In this document: in pieces, positions 9,091 through 17,884 of the stretch
Position numbering within the stretch: position 1 is the first letter of the stretch
Layout: the number at the start of each line of letters is the position of its first letter
Assembly (NCBI GenBank): GCA_018262715.1
Contig: JADFDS010000005.1
Coordinates: forward strand, 35,435 to 99,434
Source of the DNA: Bacteroidota bacterium
GTDB lineage: Bacteria; Bacteroidota; Bacteroidia; Bacteroidales; VadinHA17
Direction: 5' to 3'
DNA length: 64,000 nucleotides
The notes under the pieces: generated by a model
The model's input: only the letters and a program-made list of their open reading frames with translations
The model's database searches: none
What the model was told of the DNA's origin: nothing
Position numbers and translations under genes: made by a program

Positions 9091-9948
9091 TCAGTACACG
9101 CCGAGTAGTTTGAGAATGACCATGACGGGCAGAACTTCAAGGGCACAAAGGTACAAAATGTAATAAAAAATTGAAACATGCCTGTTATGAAAAATGTAAA
9201 GCAACCTTAAGGCTCTGGTTAATAAGAATATAGCAGTGATAATCAATCCCGCAATTATGAACGGAAGCGGGTTTTGAACGGGTGCGAAAAGGATTAATCC
9301 GTTAAGTATGAAGAGAAAAAAGGAGCAGGCGAACCATGAATTGTATACAACGTTCATGTACTCGCGGAACAGGCTTTTGAGACCGCTTATCCCGGCAAGA
9401 GCAATGCATGACAGGTGTCTCAGGAGAAGGGCGGTAAGGAAGGAGCCGGCAAAAATGGCAGTAAGTCCGACGGGTCCGTTGAAAAGATCACGGCCAGCGA
9501 GGCCTGTTACCAGCAGCGCGGTGGATGCAAAGAGGCTGACATTCAGTATGGTAAAAATATTCCTGAGTACAGGTGGCCAGGAAAACACCTCTGATGTGCC
9601 AACAGGGATGGTCTCTTCATGCCTGCGGAAACTGATTGATGACAATCCCGTGATGATGCTTCTGCGTCCGAATACCGTTAGGATGGTTATCAGCAGTAGT
9701 GAGAGCGAGAGGATAATGAAGCTCATGTCACTGTTTACCGGTCCGGGCGGTCTTGGCATGCCGTCAACGCGTTTCAGCCCGGAGATATAATCTGCCGTAA
9801 GCGCGGTAACGCTCTTTTCCTCCACGGCAAAATCTTCCGCCGGTGAGATCAGGGGAATAATCCGTCCTATGCTGAACTCTGTCTGCCGCACCGGCAGATT
9901 GAGGGTGTCAGCGGCAACACTGATGGTATCGCCCGGACCGTTGGTCAT
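9091..9948 (-). CDS. DUF4271-type integral membrane protein
   Basis: A 285-residue protein with a soluble N-terminal region of about 75 residues and then about six to seven hydrophobic segments between roughly residues 75 and 285. Its pattern and its position directly upstream of hemD match the DUF4271 family of Bacteroidota, whose function is unknown. It starts 9 bp after deoC and is probably co-transcribed with it and with hemD, 42 bp downstream. I see no catalytic motif. Confidence 0.75.
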   Translation of the reverse strand: MTNGPGDTISVAADTLNLPVRQTEFSIGRIIPLISPAEDFAVEEKSVTALTADYISGLKRVDGMPRPPGPVNSDMSFIILSLSLLLITILTVFGRRSIITGLSSISFRRHEETIPVGTSEVFSWPPVLRNIFTILNVSLFASTALLVTGLAGRDLFNGPVGLTAIFAGSFLTALLLRHLSCIALAGISGLKSLFREYMNVVYNSWFACSFFLFILNGLILFAPVQNPLPFIIAGLIITAIFLLTRALRLLYIFHNRHVSIFYYILYLCALEVLPVMVILKLLGVY

Positions 9949-9957
9949 GAGTGTATG

Positions 9958-10830
9958 TTAAAAGTAAGCCGGCTTGCCGGGGTAGAGCTCTGAAAGTATA
10001 TTATTGGCAAGGCGGGAGGCACCTATCCTGAAATACTCCGGTGTAAGCCATTTCGCACCAAGCATGTTTTTTACAATGAAGTAATAGATGATGGCGTCAT
10101 CGGGGGTGACAATACCGCCGGCAGGCTTGAATCCGATCATTATACCGGTCTCGTTGTAATAATCGCGTATGGCCCTGCAGATCACCCAAGCTGCCTCGGG
10201 AGTGGCTGACACGCTGCTCTTGCCCGTTGATGTTTTAACAAAGTCAGCGCCTGACTCCATCGCGATAATGGAAGCCCGGTAGATGTTCCTTTCATCCTTG
10301 AGCAACCCAGTCTCCAGGATCACCTTCAGGGTGGTATCTCCTGCAGCTTCCCTGATGGCCTTCAGTTCATCGATGACTGCGTCATAGTCACCCTTGAGGA
10401 AAGTGCCCACGGGGATGACCACATCAATCTCGTCCGCACCCATCCTGACCGCCATGGAGGTCTCAAGTATCTTCACCTCTGTGAAAGTCTGGGCGGTCGG
10501 GAACGAGGCTGCCACCACGGCCAGTCTGACGCCGCACCCGCCAAGTCCCTCATGTGCCACTTTAACAAAGTTGGGGTAGACACACAGAGCCGCCACGTTG
10601 CTGATGTCATTGAAGTGATAACTGAACTGGGCGGTTCTCTCTGCAAAGCTCCTGATGGTGGCGTCACTGTCAGAAGTGTTGAGGCTGGTGAGATCGATAA
10701 ATGAAAATATTTCTCTCAGAATCGGAGCCCTTTCTACAGTGCCGGGCGTCCTTTTTGCCTCGGCAATGCATTCACCCATCTCGCCGGGCGAGTAGTCGTT
10801 ATTTAAGAGTTTTTTGTATAATTTGCTCAT
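9958..10830 (-). CDS. deoC: Deoxyribose-phosphate aldolase
   Basis: Class I aldolase that splits 2-deoxyribose 5-phosphate into acetaldehyde and glyceraldehyde 3-phosphate, feeding deoxynucleosides into glycolysis. The Schiff-base lysine is K199 in FVKTSTGKSS. The catalytic aspartate lies in DEIDVVIP (about 133-140), and the second lysine in GFKPAGGI. At 290 residues it is longer than the 220-residue bacterial DeoC and resembles the 250-plus group. No other deo genes flank it; its 3' end lies 9 bp from the DUF4271 gene. A 12-bp perfect palindrome sits 34 bp upstream of the start. Confidence 0.93.
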   Translation of the reverse strand: MSKLYKKLLNNDYSPGEMGECIAEAKRTPGTVERAPILREIFSFIDLTSLNTSDSDATIRSFAERTAQFSYHFNDISNVAALCVYPNFVKVAHEGLGGCGVRLAVVAASFPTAQTFTEVKILETSMAVRMGADEIDVVIPVGTFLKGDYDAVIDELKAIREAAGDTTLKVILETGLLKDERNIYRASIIAMESGADFVKTSTGKSSVSATPEAAWVICRAIRDYYNETGIMIGFKPAGGIVTPDDAIIYYFIVKNMLGAKWLTPEYFRIGASRLANNILSELYPGKPAYF

Positions 10831-10864
10831 AATGAGTTTAATATGTGAACAGCAACAGACTGTC

Positions 10865-10876
10865 TGACGGCCGTCA
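10865..10876. repeat. 12-bp perfect palindrome upstream of deoC
   Basis: TGACGGCCGTCA is a perfect dyad in the 95-bp gap between deoC and the MFS gene. It could be an operator for deoC; no regulator can be assigned. Confidence 0.4.
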
Positions 10877-10925
10877 AACGCGGGTCAATTTAGTTGTTTT
10901 TAGTGAAAAGCAAATAAAAAACAGA

Positions 10926-12302
10926 CTATTTACGAAGGCTTTTATTTCTTGCCAGCGAGGCGAATATTCCTGCAAAGCAGAGAATGGAGAATACAATGAA
11001 TCCGACCTTCATGGAATTCATGAGCTGCGGGTAATTGTCCGGGTTTATTTTTTCCTGCCCCATATAGATGGCCAGCAGCATCAGTGCTATTGCCATACTG
11101 AGGGTCTGCCCCACGTTTCTCATCGTCCCAAGCATGCCTGAAGCATTGCCAAGCTGTCTTTTCTCTACGGAGCTCATTATTGCATTTGAGTTTGGCGAAG
11201 AAAAGAGCGAGAAGCCGGCTCCCATGATTACCAGTACTGTCACAATGAATGCCACCGAGGTCTGCTCAGTCAGGAAGCAGAGCATTATAAGTCCGGCTGA
11301 AGTGATACCCATGCCGGTCGAGGCCAGTACGCCCGGATTGTATTTGTCGGAGAGTTTCCCGGCTGCAGGTGAGAAAAGAGCCATGGTAAGGGGCCATGAC
11401 ATCAGGACCAGGCCTGCTTCGCGCGGTCCGAGACCCCTGATATACTGCAGGAAGAGGCTCAGGAAGAAGCCGATTGCGCTTGTGGCAGCATAATGTATCA
11501 GTGCCGCAAGACTTGAGAATGCGAAGATCCTGTTATGTGAGATCAGCGTAACGTCAAACAACGGATGAACAGCCTTTTTCTCCCTCATGATGAAGAGAGG
11601 CATAAGCACCACGCCGGTTGCAGTTATCGCCCATCCCTCTGCAGAGGGCAGTCTGGAGAATCCGTACATAAGCGCTGCCATCGAGATGCCGTAGATTACT
11701 GACCCCGCCCAGTCAAAGCTCTCTCCTTTTGCTTCAGCCCATTCCCGTTTCATCTTTGTGCGGATGAGGATAAGGCTTATTATTCCCATGGGTATCAGGA
11801 AGGCAAAGATGCTCCTCCATCCCAGGTACCTGGTAAGCAGGCCGCCAAGGAACGGCCCCGAGGCCAGCCCTATATAGACTGCGGTCACGTTGATTCCCAT
11901 TGCCCGTCCCCTCTCCCCCGGGGGGAAGACTGATGTCAGAATGGCCATGTTGGTTCCGAACATCATAGCCCCGCCGATACCCTGCAGAATCCTGGTACCG
12001 ATCAGCCACCGGATGCCCGGGGTGAATGTCAGCAGGATCATTGAAAGAGTGAATACCATCATTCCTGCAGTGAACACCTTCCTGCGCCCCAGTATGTCAC
12101 CGGCCCTTCCCGCCGGAAGCAGCAACATCGAGGTGGTTAGCATGTAACTACTTATGATCCAGTTTAATGTAACAGCATTAAGGCTGAGCTCTTCTCCGAT
12201 GGAGGGAAGCGCGAGATTGACCGACGAGCCCATGAACGGGGTCAGGAATGATGCAAATGCCGTGACCGACAGCACTGACCGCTTAAGTTCCTTTTCAGTC
12301 AT
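10926..12302 (-). CDS. MFS drug-efflux-type transporter (DHA2 family)
   Basis: A 458-residue proton-coupled antiporter of the EmrB/QacA type, expected in the inner membrane with 12-14 helices. The motif-A loop GRAGDILGRRKVF (about 65-77) and the motif-C-like GLASGPFLGGLL (about 150-161) are characteristic of drug:H+ antiporters. Its ATG overlaps the dtd stop as ATGA, so the two are translationally coupled. The substrate is unknown; no outer-membrane channel or adaptor gene is adjacent, which argues against a tripartite pump. Confidence 0.85.
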   Translation of the reverse strand: MTEKELKRSVLSVTAFASFLTPFMGSSVNLALPSIGEELSLNAVTLNWIISSYMLTTSMLLLPAGRAGDILGRRKVFTAGMMVFTLSMILLTFTPGIRWLIGTRILQGIGGAMMFGTNMAILTSVFPPGERGRAMGINVTAVYIGLASGPFLGGLLTRYLGWRSIFAFLIPMGIISLILIRTKMKREWAEAKGESFDWAGSVIYGISMAALMYGFSRLPSAEGWAITATGVVLMPLFIMREKKAVHPLFDVTLISHNRIFAFSSLAALIHYAATSAIGFFLSLFLQYIRGLGPREAGLVLMSWPLTMALFSPAAGKLSDKYNPGVLASTGMGITSAGLIMLCFLTEQTSVAFIVTVLVIMGAGFSLFSSPNSNAIMSSVEKRQLGNASGMLGTMRNVGQTLSMAIALMLLAIYMGQEKINPDNYPQLMNSMKVGFIVFSILCFAGIFASLARNKSLRK

Positions 12303-12751
12303 TCCCTGTTTCTGCTGTCAATAATGATTGTAACGGGACCGTCGTTGACAAGCTCAACATCCATCATTGCACCGAAGACCCCTGTGGCCGGAGTTCTGCC
12401 AAGAAGGCCGGCTGTACGTAAAATGAACTCTTCATAAAGCGGTATTGCCTTTTCCGGTCTGGCAGCACGGATATATGAAGGCCTGTTTCCCTTTTTGGTC
12501 GAGGCATGAAGGGTGAACTGGCTGACAATCATTATCCCGCTTCCGGTTTCAACTGCAGAGAGATTCATCACCCCGATGCTGTCATCAAACAGCCGGAGGT
12601 TCACCATTTTGGCGGCCATCCAGTTTATATCCTCAGCAGTATCTGCATCTTCAAACCCTGCAAGCACAAGCAGGCCCTTCCCTATTGACGAATGTACCTT
12701 CCCGTCAATGGTCACGGAAGCTCTTTTCACTCTCTGGACTACTATCCTCAT
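12299..12751 (-). CDS. dtd: D-aminoacyl-tRNA deacylase
   Basis: Editing enzyme that hydrolyses D-aminoacyl-tRNA and Gly-tRNA(Ala). The start MRIVVQRVKRASV at 12751 is the canonical N-terminus, giving 150 residues; the reading frame continues 17 codons upstream but those are not conserved. The family's SQFTLHASTKKGNRPS block and the Gly-cisPro-like TGVFGAMMDVELVNDGPVT region near the C-terminus are both recognisable. The stop overlaps the MFS gene start. The divergent mntP begins 60 bp away. Confidence 0.92.
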   Translation of the reverse strand: MRIVVQRVKRASVTIDGKVHSSIGKGLLVLAGFEDADTAEDINWMAAKMVNLRLFDDSIGVMNLSAVETGSGIMIVSQFTLHASTKKGNRPSYIRAARPEKAIPLYEEFILRTAGLLGRTPATGVFGAMMDVELVNDGPVTIIIDSRNRE

Positions 12752-12787
12752 ACCCTGAAACAGGGTGGTAAAAATAGCAAATATTAC

Positions 12788-12795
12788 TATTTTTG
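12788..12795 (+). promoter_or_regulatory. Putative -7 box for mntP
   Basis: TATTTTTG matches TAnnTTTG and ends 16 bp before the ATG at 12812, giving a leader of about 10 bases. Confidence 0.5.
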
Positions 12796-12811
12796 CGTCC
12801 ATCAGTCAGTC

Positions 12812-13378
12812 ATGGACCTGATTACTATCACAGCAATAGCCCTGGGCCTCTCCCTCGACAGCTTCGCCGTCTCGCTCTCCTGCGGAGTGATTGAGTCAAA
12901 GATCAGATTCAGAAATGCGGTGCGGATTGCCTTCATTCTTGCTCTTTTTCAGGGGGGACTGACGATAGTGGGTTTTTTCCTCGGATCAACGGTTTCAGAC
13001 TACATCTCGAGGTATGATCACTGGGTGGCTTTTATTCTCCTGATGGTTCTCGGGATAAGGATGATCATCGGCGGACTGAAGGTGACTTCCGACCGGCAAC
13101 CCATAGACATCAACCGGTTGCCGGTGGTGCTGACAATGGCAGTGGGTACAAGCATTGACGCCTTTGCGGTAGGTATCAGCCTGGCATTTCTGAAGGTTCA
13201 GATCTGGACGGCCGGGCTGATAATAGGAACCGTAACCTTCCTGGCATCCATGACTGCGATCCGGATCGGCAAATCTGCCGGCTCCCGCCTTGGTTCAAGG
13301 GTTGAGATAATCGGGGGCATTATATTGGCTGCAATCGGAGTCCGCATTCTTGTTGAGCATCTCCTGTCCGCCGGTTGA
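12812..13378 (+). CDS. mntP: Manganese efflux pump MntP-like
   Basis: A 188-residue inner-membrane protein with six hydrophobic helices arranged as two related halves. Each half has an acidic membrane motif: SLDSFAVSLSCG near residue 13 and TSIDAFAVGISL near residue 115. These Asp residues define the MntP family, which exports Mn2+. I chose the ATG at 12812, where the conserved N-terminal helix begins and just after the promoter box; the frame is open farther upstream but overlaps dtd. No mnt riboswitch was recognised in the short 5' region. Confidence 0.88.
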   Translation: MDLITITAIALGLSLDSFAVSLSCGVIESKIRFRNAVRIAFILALFQGGLTIVGFFLGSTVSDYISRYDHWVAFILLMVLGIRMIIGGLKVTSDRQPIDINRLPVVLTMAVGTSIDAFAVGISLAFLKVQIWTAGLIIGTVTFLASMTAIRIGKSAGSRLGSRVEIIGGIILAAIGVRILVEHLLSAG

Positions 13379-13430
13379 TCCGGCAGACAGTGTTGCGCGC
13401 TGATACCCTCTCTGACAGAAGAAAGGACGG

Positions 13431-14219
13431 TTAAAGCGGTATCATGAACCGTTCCCTGCCTGAAAAAACAGCCATTTCCCTGTACCCGGCCCTCTTCAAA
13501 AGATCATATGCTTCGCCGAAATACTGTCCGACACGTTCAGGAAAGTGAGCGTCAGAGTTGACGCACACAGCCACCCCCTGCTGCGCGAAAAGATGCAGGT
13601 ATTGTCTGTCAGGATAAAAATCATGCAGCGGTTTGTTCCGGCCGTTGGTATTCAGTTCAAAGGCAACCTCATGAATAGCAAATGAAGAAGCCATCATGCT
13701 GTAAAGGAGGGATATGTCAGCCTGCGGGTAAAAACGGTGAATGCGCACGAGATCAGGATGCCCCATGATGTCAAAGAATCCCGTTGAGGCAGCCTCACAG
13801 ACCAGGTTGAAATAGTTCTCATATATCTGGTCAACATCCTTCCCGATATAGAATTCAGGACCGAGGTCTACGGTTTCATCTCCCATATAATGGACTGAGC
13901 CGATAATATAGTCGAATGGAAACGAATTGATAATTTTTTCCGTATCCTTTTCGGTGCCGGGCAGATAGTCAATCTCGAGGCCGAGCCTTACAGCAATCAG
14001 GTCCTTATACTCCCTCTTAAGCCTCAGTATGTGTTCGGCGTAAGCCGGAAGCCTGTCATGATCCATGCACCATCCCGTGTCTCCTCCCAGCGGGTTCAGG
14101 TGGTCAGAAAAGCCCAGTTCCTTCAGTCCCAGTCTTATGGCTGCCTCTATATATGCCTCGGGCTCACGCTTCCCGTCACTGTAGACGGTATGCATATGAT
14201 AATCGGTTCCGTAAATCAT
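13431..14219 (-). CDS. PHP-family phosphatase (histidinol-phosphatase-like)
   Basis: A 262-residue PHP-domain metalloenzyme. The N-terminal metal motif DYHMHTVYSDG (about 6-16), the SDHLNP motif, GSVHYM, GHPDLVR and the C-terminal NSDAH motif supply the expected His/Asp/Glu ligands of a trinuclear site. The HisJ-type histidinol phosphate phosphatase is the closest recognised role, but no his genes are nearby, so another phosphoester substrate is possible. The ATG at 14219 is preferred because the frame upstream of it would overlap the divergent Crp gene and contains no PHP-like sequence. Confidence 0.82.
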   Translation of the reverse strand: MIYGTDYHMHTVYSDGKREPEAYIEAAIRLGLKELGFSDHLNPLGGDTGWCMDHDRLPAYAEHILRLKREYKDLIAVRLGLEIDYLPGTEKDTEKIINSFPFDYIIGSVHYMGDETVDLGPEFYIGKDVDQIYENYFNLVCEAASTGFFDIMGHPDLVRIHRFYPQADISLLYSMMASSFAIHEVAFELNTNGRNKPLHDFYPDRQYLHLFAQQGVAVCVNSDAHFPERVGQYFGEAYDLLKRAGYREMAVFSGRERFMIPL

Positions 14220-14293
14220 TCTTCCTGCTGTGATAAATTGACAGCCCTGATTCAAAAATATAAAAGGTGAACGAATAATGTCGGGGATTGTTC

Positions 14294-14301
14294 TAAATTT
14301 G
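14294..14301 (+). promoter_or_regulatory. Putative -7 box for the Crp/Fnr gene
   Basis: TAAATTTG matches TAnnTTTG and ends 8 bp before the ATG at 14310, so the transcript would be nearly leaderless. Confidence 0.5.
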
Positions 14302-14309
14302 TAGGAATA

Positions 14310-15017
14310 ATGGTTGTTGAAGCAAATACCCCGAAAAGGAAATGCAATTGTCTCTCCTGTGAGCTGAGGAATCTTGTATTCACCAACCTTGAAGAGGAGG
14401 ATGTAAGGCGTGTCTGTGAATCCAAGGAAGAATTCTCTTATGCCAAGGGCGAGATCATTCATAGCGAGGGGGATCCCATACATTACTTCAAATACCTTAA
14501 AACCGGCCTTGTCAAACTCTTCAGGCTGACGCCCGAAGGTGACGAGCAGGTGATTACCATTACCAGGCCTTTTGAATTTGTAAGCAACACCAACGTCTTC
14601 CATGAGGATAAGTACAGTTACTCCCTCTCTGCCCTTGAAGATTCCGTTGTGTGCTGCGTACGGATAGAATTCATAAAGGAACTTATACTCCGGAACGGGA
14701 AGTTTGCACTGAACCTGATATCTTCTCTTTCCCGCACAATGGAAAGCATAATCTCGCTCGGACTGGAGATCAGGAAGAGGAACCTGGCCGGCCGCACAGC
14801 CTTTGTATTGCTCTATTTTTCAAACGAAATCTATCACTCGAGGATTTTTGAGCTTCCGGTCTCACGGAAGGAGATTGCCGACCTCATCAGCATGAGTTCC
14901 GCCAACGTGATACGTACCTTCTCGGAATTCAGGCGTGACGGCATTATCAGGGCCAACGGCCGTACCATAGAGATCACTGACATGAACAAGCTGGAAGTGA
15001 TTTCACGGCGAGGGTGA
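14310..15017 (+). CDS. Crp/Fnr-family transcriptional regulator
   Basis: A 235-residue DNA-binding regulator. The cyclic-nucleotide-binding fold spans about 25-145 (GEIIHSEGDPIHYFKYLKTG block) and a winged helix-turn-helix occupies about 165-232 (VSRKEIADLISMSSANVIRTFSEF). It lacks the RxSxxLA-type cAMP-contact sequence of Crp. Cysteines at 12, 14 and 17, plus 115-116 in the beta-roll, recall the cluster ligands of Fnr, though the spacing differs from E. coli Fnr (20, 23, 29, 122). It is a single gene divergent from the PHP phosphatase. Redox or NO sensing is an inference from the cysteines only. Confidence 0.88.
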   Translation: MVVEANTPKRKCNCLSCELRNLVFTNLEEEDVRRVCESKEEFSYAKGEIIHSEGDPIHYFKYLKTGLVKLFRLTPEGDEQVITITRPFEFVSNTNVFHEDKYSYSLSALEDSVVCCVRIEFIKELILRNGKFALNLISSLSRTMESIISLGLEIRKRNLAGRTAFVLLYFSNEIYHSRIFELPVSRKEIADLISMSSANVIRTFSEFRRDGIIRANGRTIEITDMNKLEVISRRG

Positions 15018-15073
15018 TCATTGCGCCAAAATAATTATCTTGATTACGTCTAACCTTAACCTCTGTTTCCGAC

Positions 15074-17005
15074 ATGAAAAAAACTACCGGAGCCTTTTTT
15101 CTGTTCCTGTTTGCCTCAGTCATATACCCCGTAGGGGCGCAGCGGCCTGTCTTTCCCGACTCATCTGTCTATACTGTTGAGGGGCCGCGGCACGGTGTCA
15201 GTTTCTTTCCCCGGGTGCATCACCCTGGAGTTGAATACACCCCGGGAGATACTCTCTCTTTTGACAGGTACCATACTTACGGGGTGATATGCCACTGGAT
15301 GAACCGGTGGGCGGAGGATCATCCGGAAATTGTCACCCTTTATGAGGTGGGCCGCAGCTATGAGGGGAGACCTGTCATGCAGATGACTATCACCAGCGGC
15401 AAAAACGGTTCTGACACCGACAAACCCGCGGCTTTCTTTGAGGGAAACAGGCACAGCGGTGAGGTAACCGGCGCAGAGTCAGTCCTGTGGCTGGCCAGGC
15501 ACCTGATAGAAGGATATGGCAATGACCCGTCAGTCACTGACCTGCTTGACCATTTCACCGTTTACCTCAGGCCTGTCAACAATCCTGACGGCCATGAGCT
15601 GTACCTCAACACTGCACAGAGCAATCGCAGCACCGTACGGCCCGATGACAATGACGGCGACGGACTCTTTGACGAGGATGCACCGGAGGACCTTGACGGC
15701 GATGGCATTATCCTGACGCTTCGCTGGCCTGACAGGAAAAACGGCACATTGGTGCCCGACCCGGATGACCCCTCCGGAAGGGTCATGAAGAGAGTACCCC
15801 GCGGCGAGGGTATCTATGCAACATCGGCCGAGGGGATTGATAACGATGGTGACGGCAGGATAAACGAAGACGGCATTGGCGGGCTTGACCTGCACCGCAA
15901 CTATCCTGAGAACTGGAGGCCTGAAAGGGAACAGACGGGCAGGGGTTTCAGCCAGCGCGGAGCAGGCGCATATCCGCTCAGCGAGCCCGAGACCAGGGCG
16001 GTTTTTACCTTCCTTATGACTCACCCGAATATTTATGTCGTCAACTCCATGGACACCACCGTGCCTATGCACCTGCGTCCTCCGTCAACATCGCCATCCG
16101 AAGAGAGAATGTACCCTGAAGACCTGAAGTGGTACCGCTATTTTGATGACCTGGCCAGGAAGATAACCGGTTACGAGAAAGCGGGAGACGTCTATAATGA
16201 CTATGGCAACGGGGAACCGCTCTTCGGCCATGGCCCCGACTTCGGATACTGGTACTATGGTGCAATCTGGTATGGAGACGAGCTTTGGAACGGCGGAAGG
16301 CCGAAGGATTATGACGGTGACGGCGACAAAGACCAGCTTGACATGCTGGCATGGGATGAGGAGGAAAATAGCGGCGAGGGTTTCCATGAGTGGAAGCCTG
16401 TGAGTCATCCGGTCCATGACAGTGTGGAGGCCGGCGGATTTCATCCGAAATTTTTCAGCCAGAATCCACCGCCTGCACATCTTGAAAAATGGGCTTCAAA
16501 CCAGGCGCTGTTCAATAAGGAGCTTATAAGCCACCTGCCCAGGCTGGAATGGGAGGAGTACTCGGTTAAAAGAATAAAAAAATACCGCACAGATTCTGTC
16601 GATTATAAGCTGACCATCAGGTTCAGGAATGCCGGCAGGCTCCCCACGGCCCTCAGCCAGGCTCACCTGGTCAAGATGGTCAGGCCTGATGAGGTAAAAC
16701 TGAAATTTGAAGGTGACACCGCCGGCATACCCCGCAGCAGGGTTATTGAACCGGCGTCACCGGCAACCGGACGGGGAAACATGATGATGTCCGAAGAGCG
16801 GAGCCGGAGGCCTGAATATGTAACTGTTGCCGTGGGTTATACCCCGGGAGGGGCCACCGCGGAGGCAAACTTCATCATCAGGGTATACGGAGAAGCCGAA
16901 GTCAGGGGAACAGCCACCGTTGAAACCACCAGGGCCGGAATACTGCCGGAGAAAGAGTTTTTTCTCGGAAATCCGACTTCACAGGCAGGCCCTCAGGGCC
17001 GATGA
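15074..17005 (+). CDS. Secreted M14 zinc carboxypeptidase with calcium-loop insertions
   Basis: A 643-residue exported metallopeptidase. A signal peptide occupies residues 1-22 (cleavage after GAQ). The zinc motif is HSGE (H127, E130) and the substrate-binding RN pair is in HRNYPENW (R275, N276). A later EAGGF segment probably carries the catalytic glutamate. Between the zinc and RN motifs, and again near 412-424, are several DxDxDG loops (about 191-202, 206-211, 256-267) of the thrombospondin type-3/dockerin kind, expected to bind Ca2+. The last ~130 residues form a beta-rich domain. The 3' end overlaps the convergent epimerase gene by 27 bp. Confidence 0.87.
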   Translation: MKKTTGAFFLFLFASVIYPVGAQRPVFPDSSVYTVEGPRHGVSFFPRVHHPGVEYTPGDTLSFDRYHTYGVICHWMNRWAEDHPEIVTLYEVGRSYEGRPVMQMTITSGKNGSDTDKPAAFFEGNRHSGEVTGAESVLWLARHLIEGYGNDPSVTDLLDHFTVYLRPVNNPDGHELYLNTAQSNRSTVRPDDNDGDGLFDEDAPEDLDGDGIILTLRWPDRKNGTLVPDPDDPSGRVMKRVPRGEGIYATSAEGIDNDGDGRINEDGIGGLDLHRNYPENWRPEREQTGRGFSQRGAGAYPLSEPETRAVFTFLMTHPNIYVVNSMDTTVPMHLRPPSTSPSEERMYPEDLKWYRYFDDLARKITGYEKAGDVYNDYGNGEPLFGHGPDFGYWYYGAIWYGDELWNGGRPKDYDGDGDKDQLDMLAWDEEENSGEGFHEWKPVSHPVHDSVEAGGFHPKFFSQNPPPAHLEKWASNQALFNKELISHLPRLEWEEYSVKRIKKYRTDSVDYKLTIRFRNAGRLPTALSQAHLVKMVRPDEVKLKFEGDTAGIPRSRVIEPASPATGRGNMMMSEERSRRPEYVTVAVGYTPGGATAEANFIIRVYGEAEVRGTATVETTRAGILPEKEFFLGNPTSQAGPQGR

Positions 17006-17881
17006 AATGTCAGGATATCTGAACCGGTATCCGGCTGATGACAGATGATCAGGCGAGATCCGGCTGCCTGTTGTCAGTACAACTGCCATTTCACCCAGTA
17101 CAACACGCAGGAGCCAGGCGGGCACATGCGGGAGGAATACCGGCAGCCGCTTCTGCCTCGCCACCTCACTCATCAGCTGATCATGTGTTACATGATGCGG
17201 TGCAACGGCGTTGAAAGGCCCAGACATGGCGGTATCAGTAAGGGCTTTGTGATAAATGCTGCAAAGGTCGGCTATATGGATCCACGGGAAATACTGTTCT
17301 CCGGGTGCAAACCTTACTACCAGTCCGGCCCTGGCCGGTGCTGTCATCCGGTTCAGGGCTGATCCTGAGCGGGCCAGCACCACTGCGGTCCTCATCCTGA
17401 CCACTCTGACCCCTGCACCGGAAAAGAGATCGGCTGCCGCCTCCCAGAGCCGGCATGTCTCCCCGAGAAAGTCCCCGGCAGGTGGGTCTGACTCTGAAAA
17501 GACCCTGTCTGAATTAACTGATCCGTAGTAGTTTACCCCGGATGCGGTTATGAACACCGACGGGATTTTTCCGGCACCGACGGTCATCTTATGGATGAGC
17601 TGCCCGGATACGGTGCGGCTATTGACAATATCCCGCTTACGGGCTTCTGTCCACCTGCCATCACCGATATTTGCAGCGGCAAGATGGATTATGGCATCGC
17701 CCTCCCTGAAGGCATCGGGGTCACAGTAGCCGCTATCGGGGTCCCACCTGAATGACTGGTATCTCCCGTTCTTCTTTCCTCCCCGGGTCAGGTGCACCAC
17801 CAGCCATCCCTCCGCTGCAAGGAGGGTGCTCAGATATGATCCGATCAGACCTCTGCCGCCAGTAATTACTACCCTGTGCAT
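16979..17881 (-). CDS. TIGR01777-family NAD(P)-dependent epimerase (SulA/YfcH-like)
   Basis: A 300-residue extended short-chain dehydrogenase with an N-terminal Rossmann motif ITGGRGLIGSYL (about 6-17). A DUF1731-like C-terminal domain follows, with the VPAWLLRVVLGEMAVVLTTGSR region typical of TIGR01777. It has the AIIHLAAANIGDGRW block near residue 66. The substrate of this family is unknown, with roles proposed in cell division and sugar-nucleotide chemistry. The downstream end overlaps the M14 gene; the upstream neighbour is the C_GCAxxG_C_C gene, 3 bp away, so the two are probably co-transcribed. Confidence 0.87.
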   Translation of the reverse strand: MHRVVITGGRGLIGSYLSTLLAAEGWLVVHLTRGGKKNGRYQSFRWDPDSGYCDPDAFREGDAIIHLAAANIGDGRWTEARKRDIVNSRTVSGQLIHKMTVGAGKIPSVFITASGVNYYGSVNSDRVFSESDPPAGDFLGETCRLWEAAADLFSGAGVRVVRMRTAVVLARSGSALNRMTAPARAGLVVRFAPGEQYFPWIHIADLCSIYHKALTDTAMSGPFNAVAPHHVTHDQLMSEVARQKRLPVFLPHVPAWLLRVVLGEMAVVLTTGSRISPDHLSSAGYRFRYPDISSALRACL

Positions 17882-17884
17882 CTA

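Noticed and set aside
13431..14603. Longer PHP phosphatase starting near 14603
   Set aside because: The extra 128 codons overlap the divergent Crp gene and have no PHP-like sequence; the metal motif begins right after the ATG at 14219.
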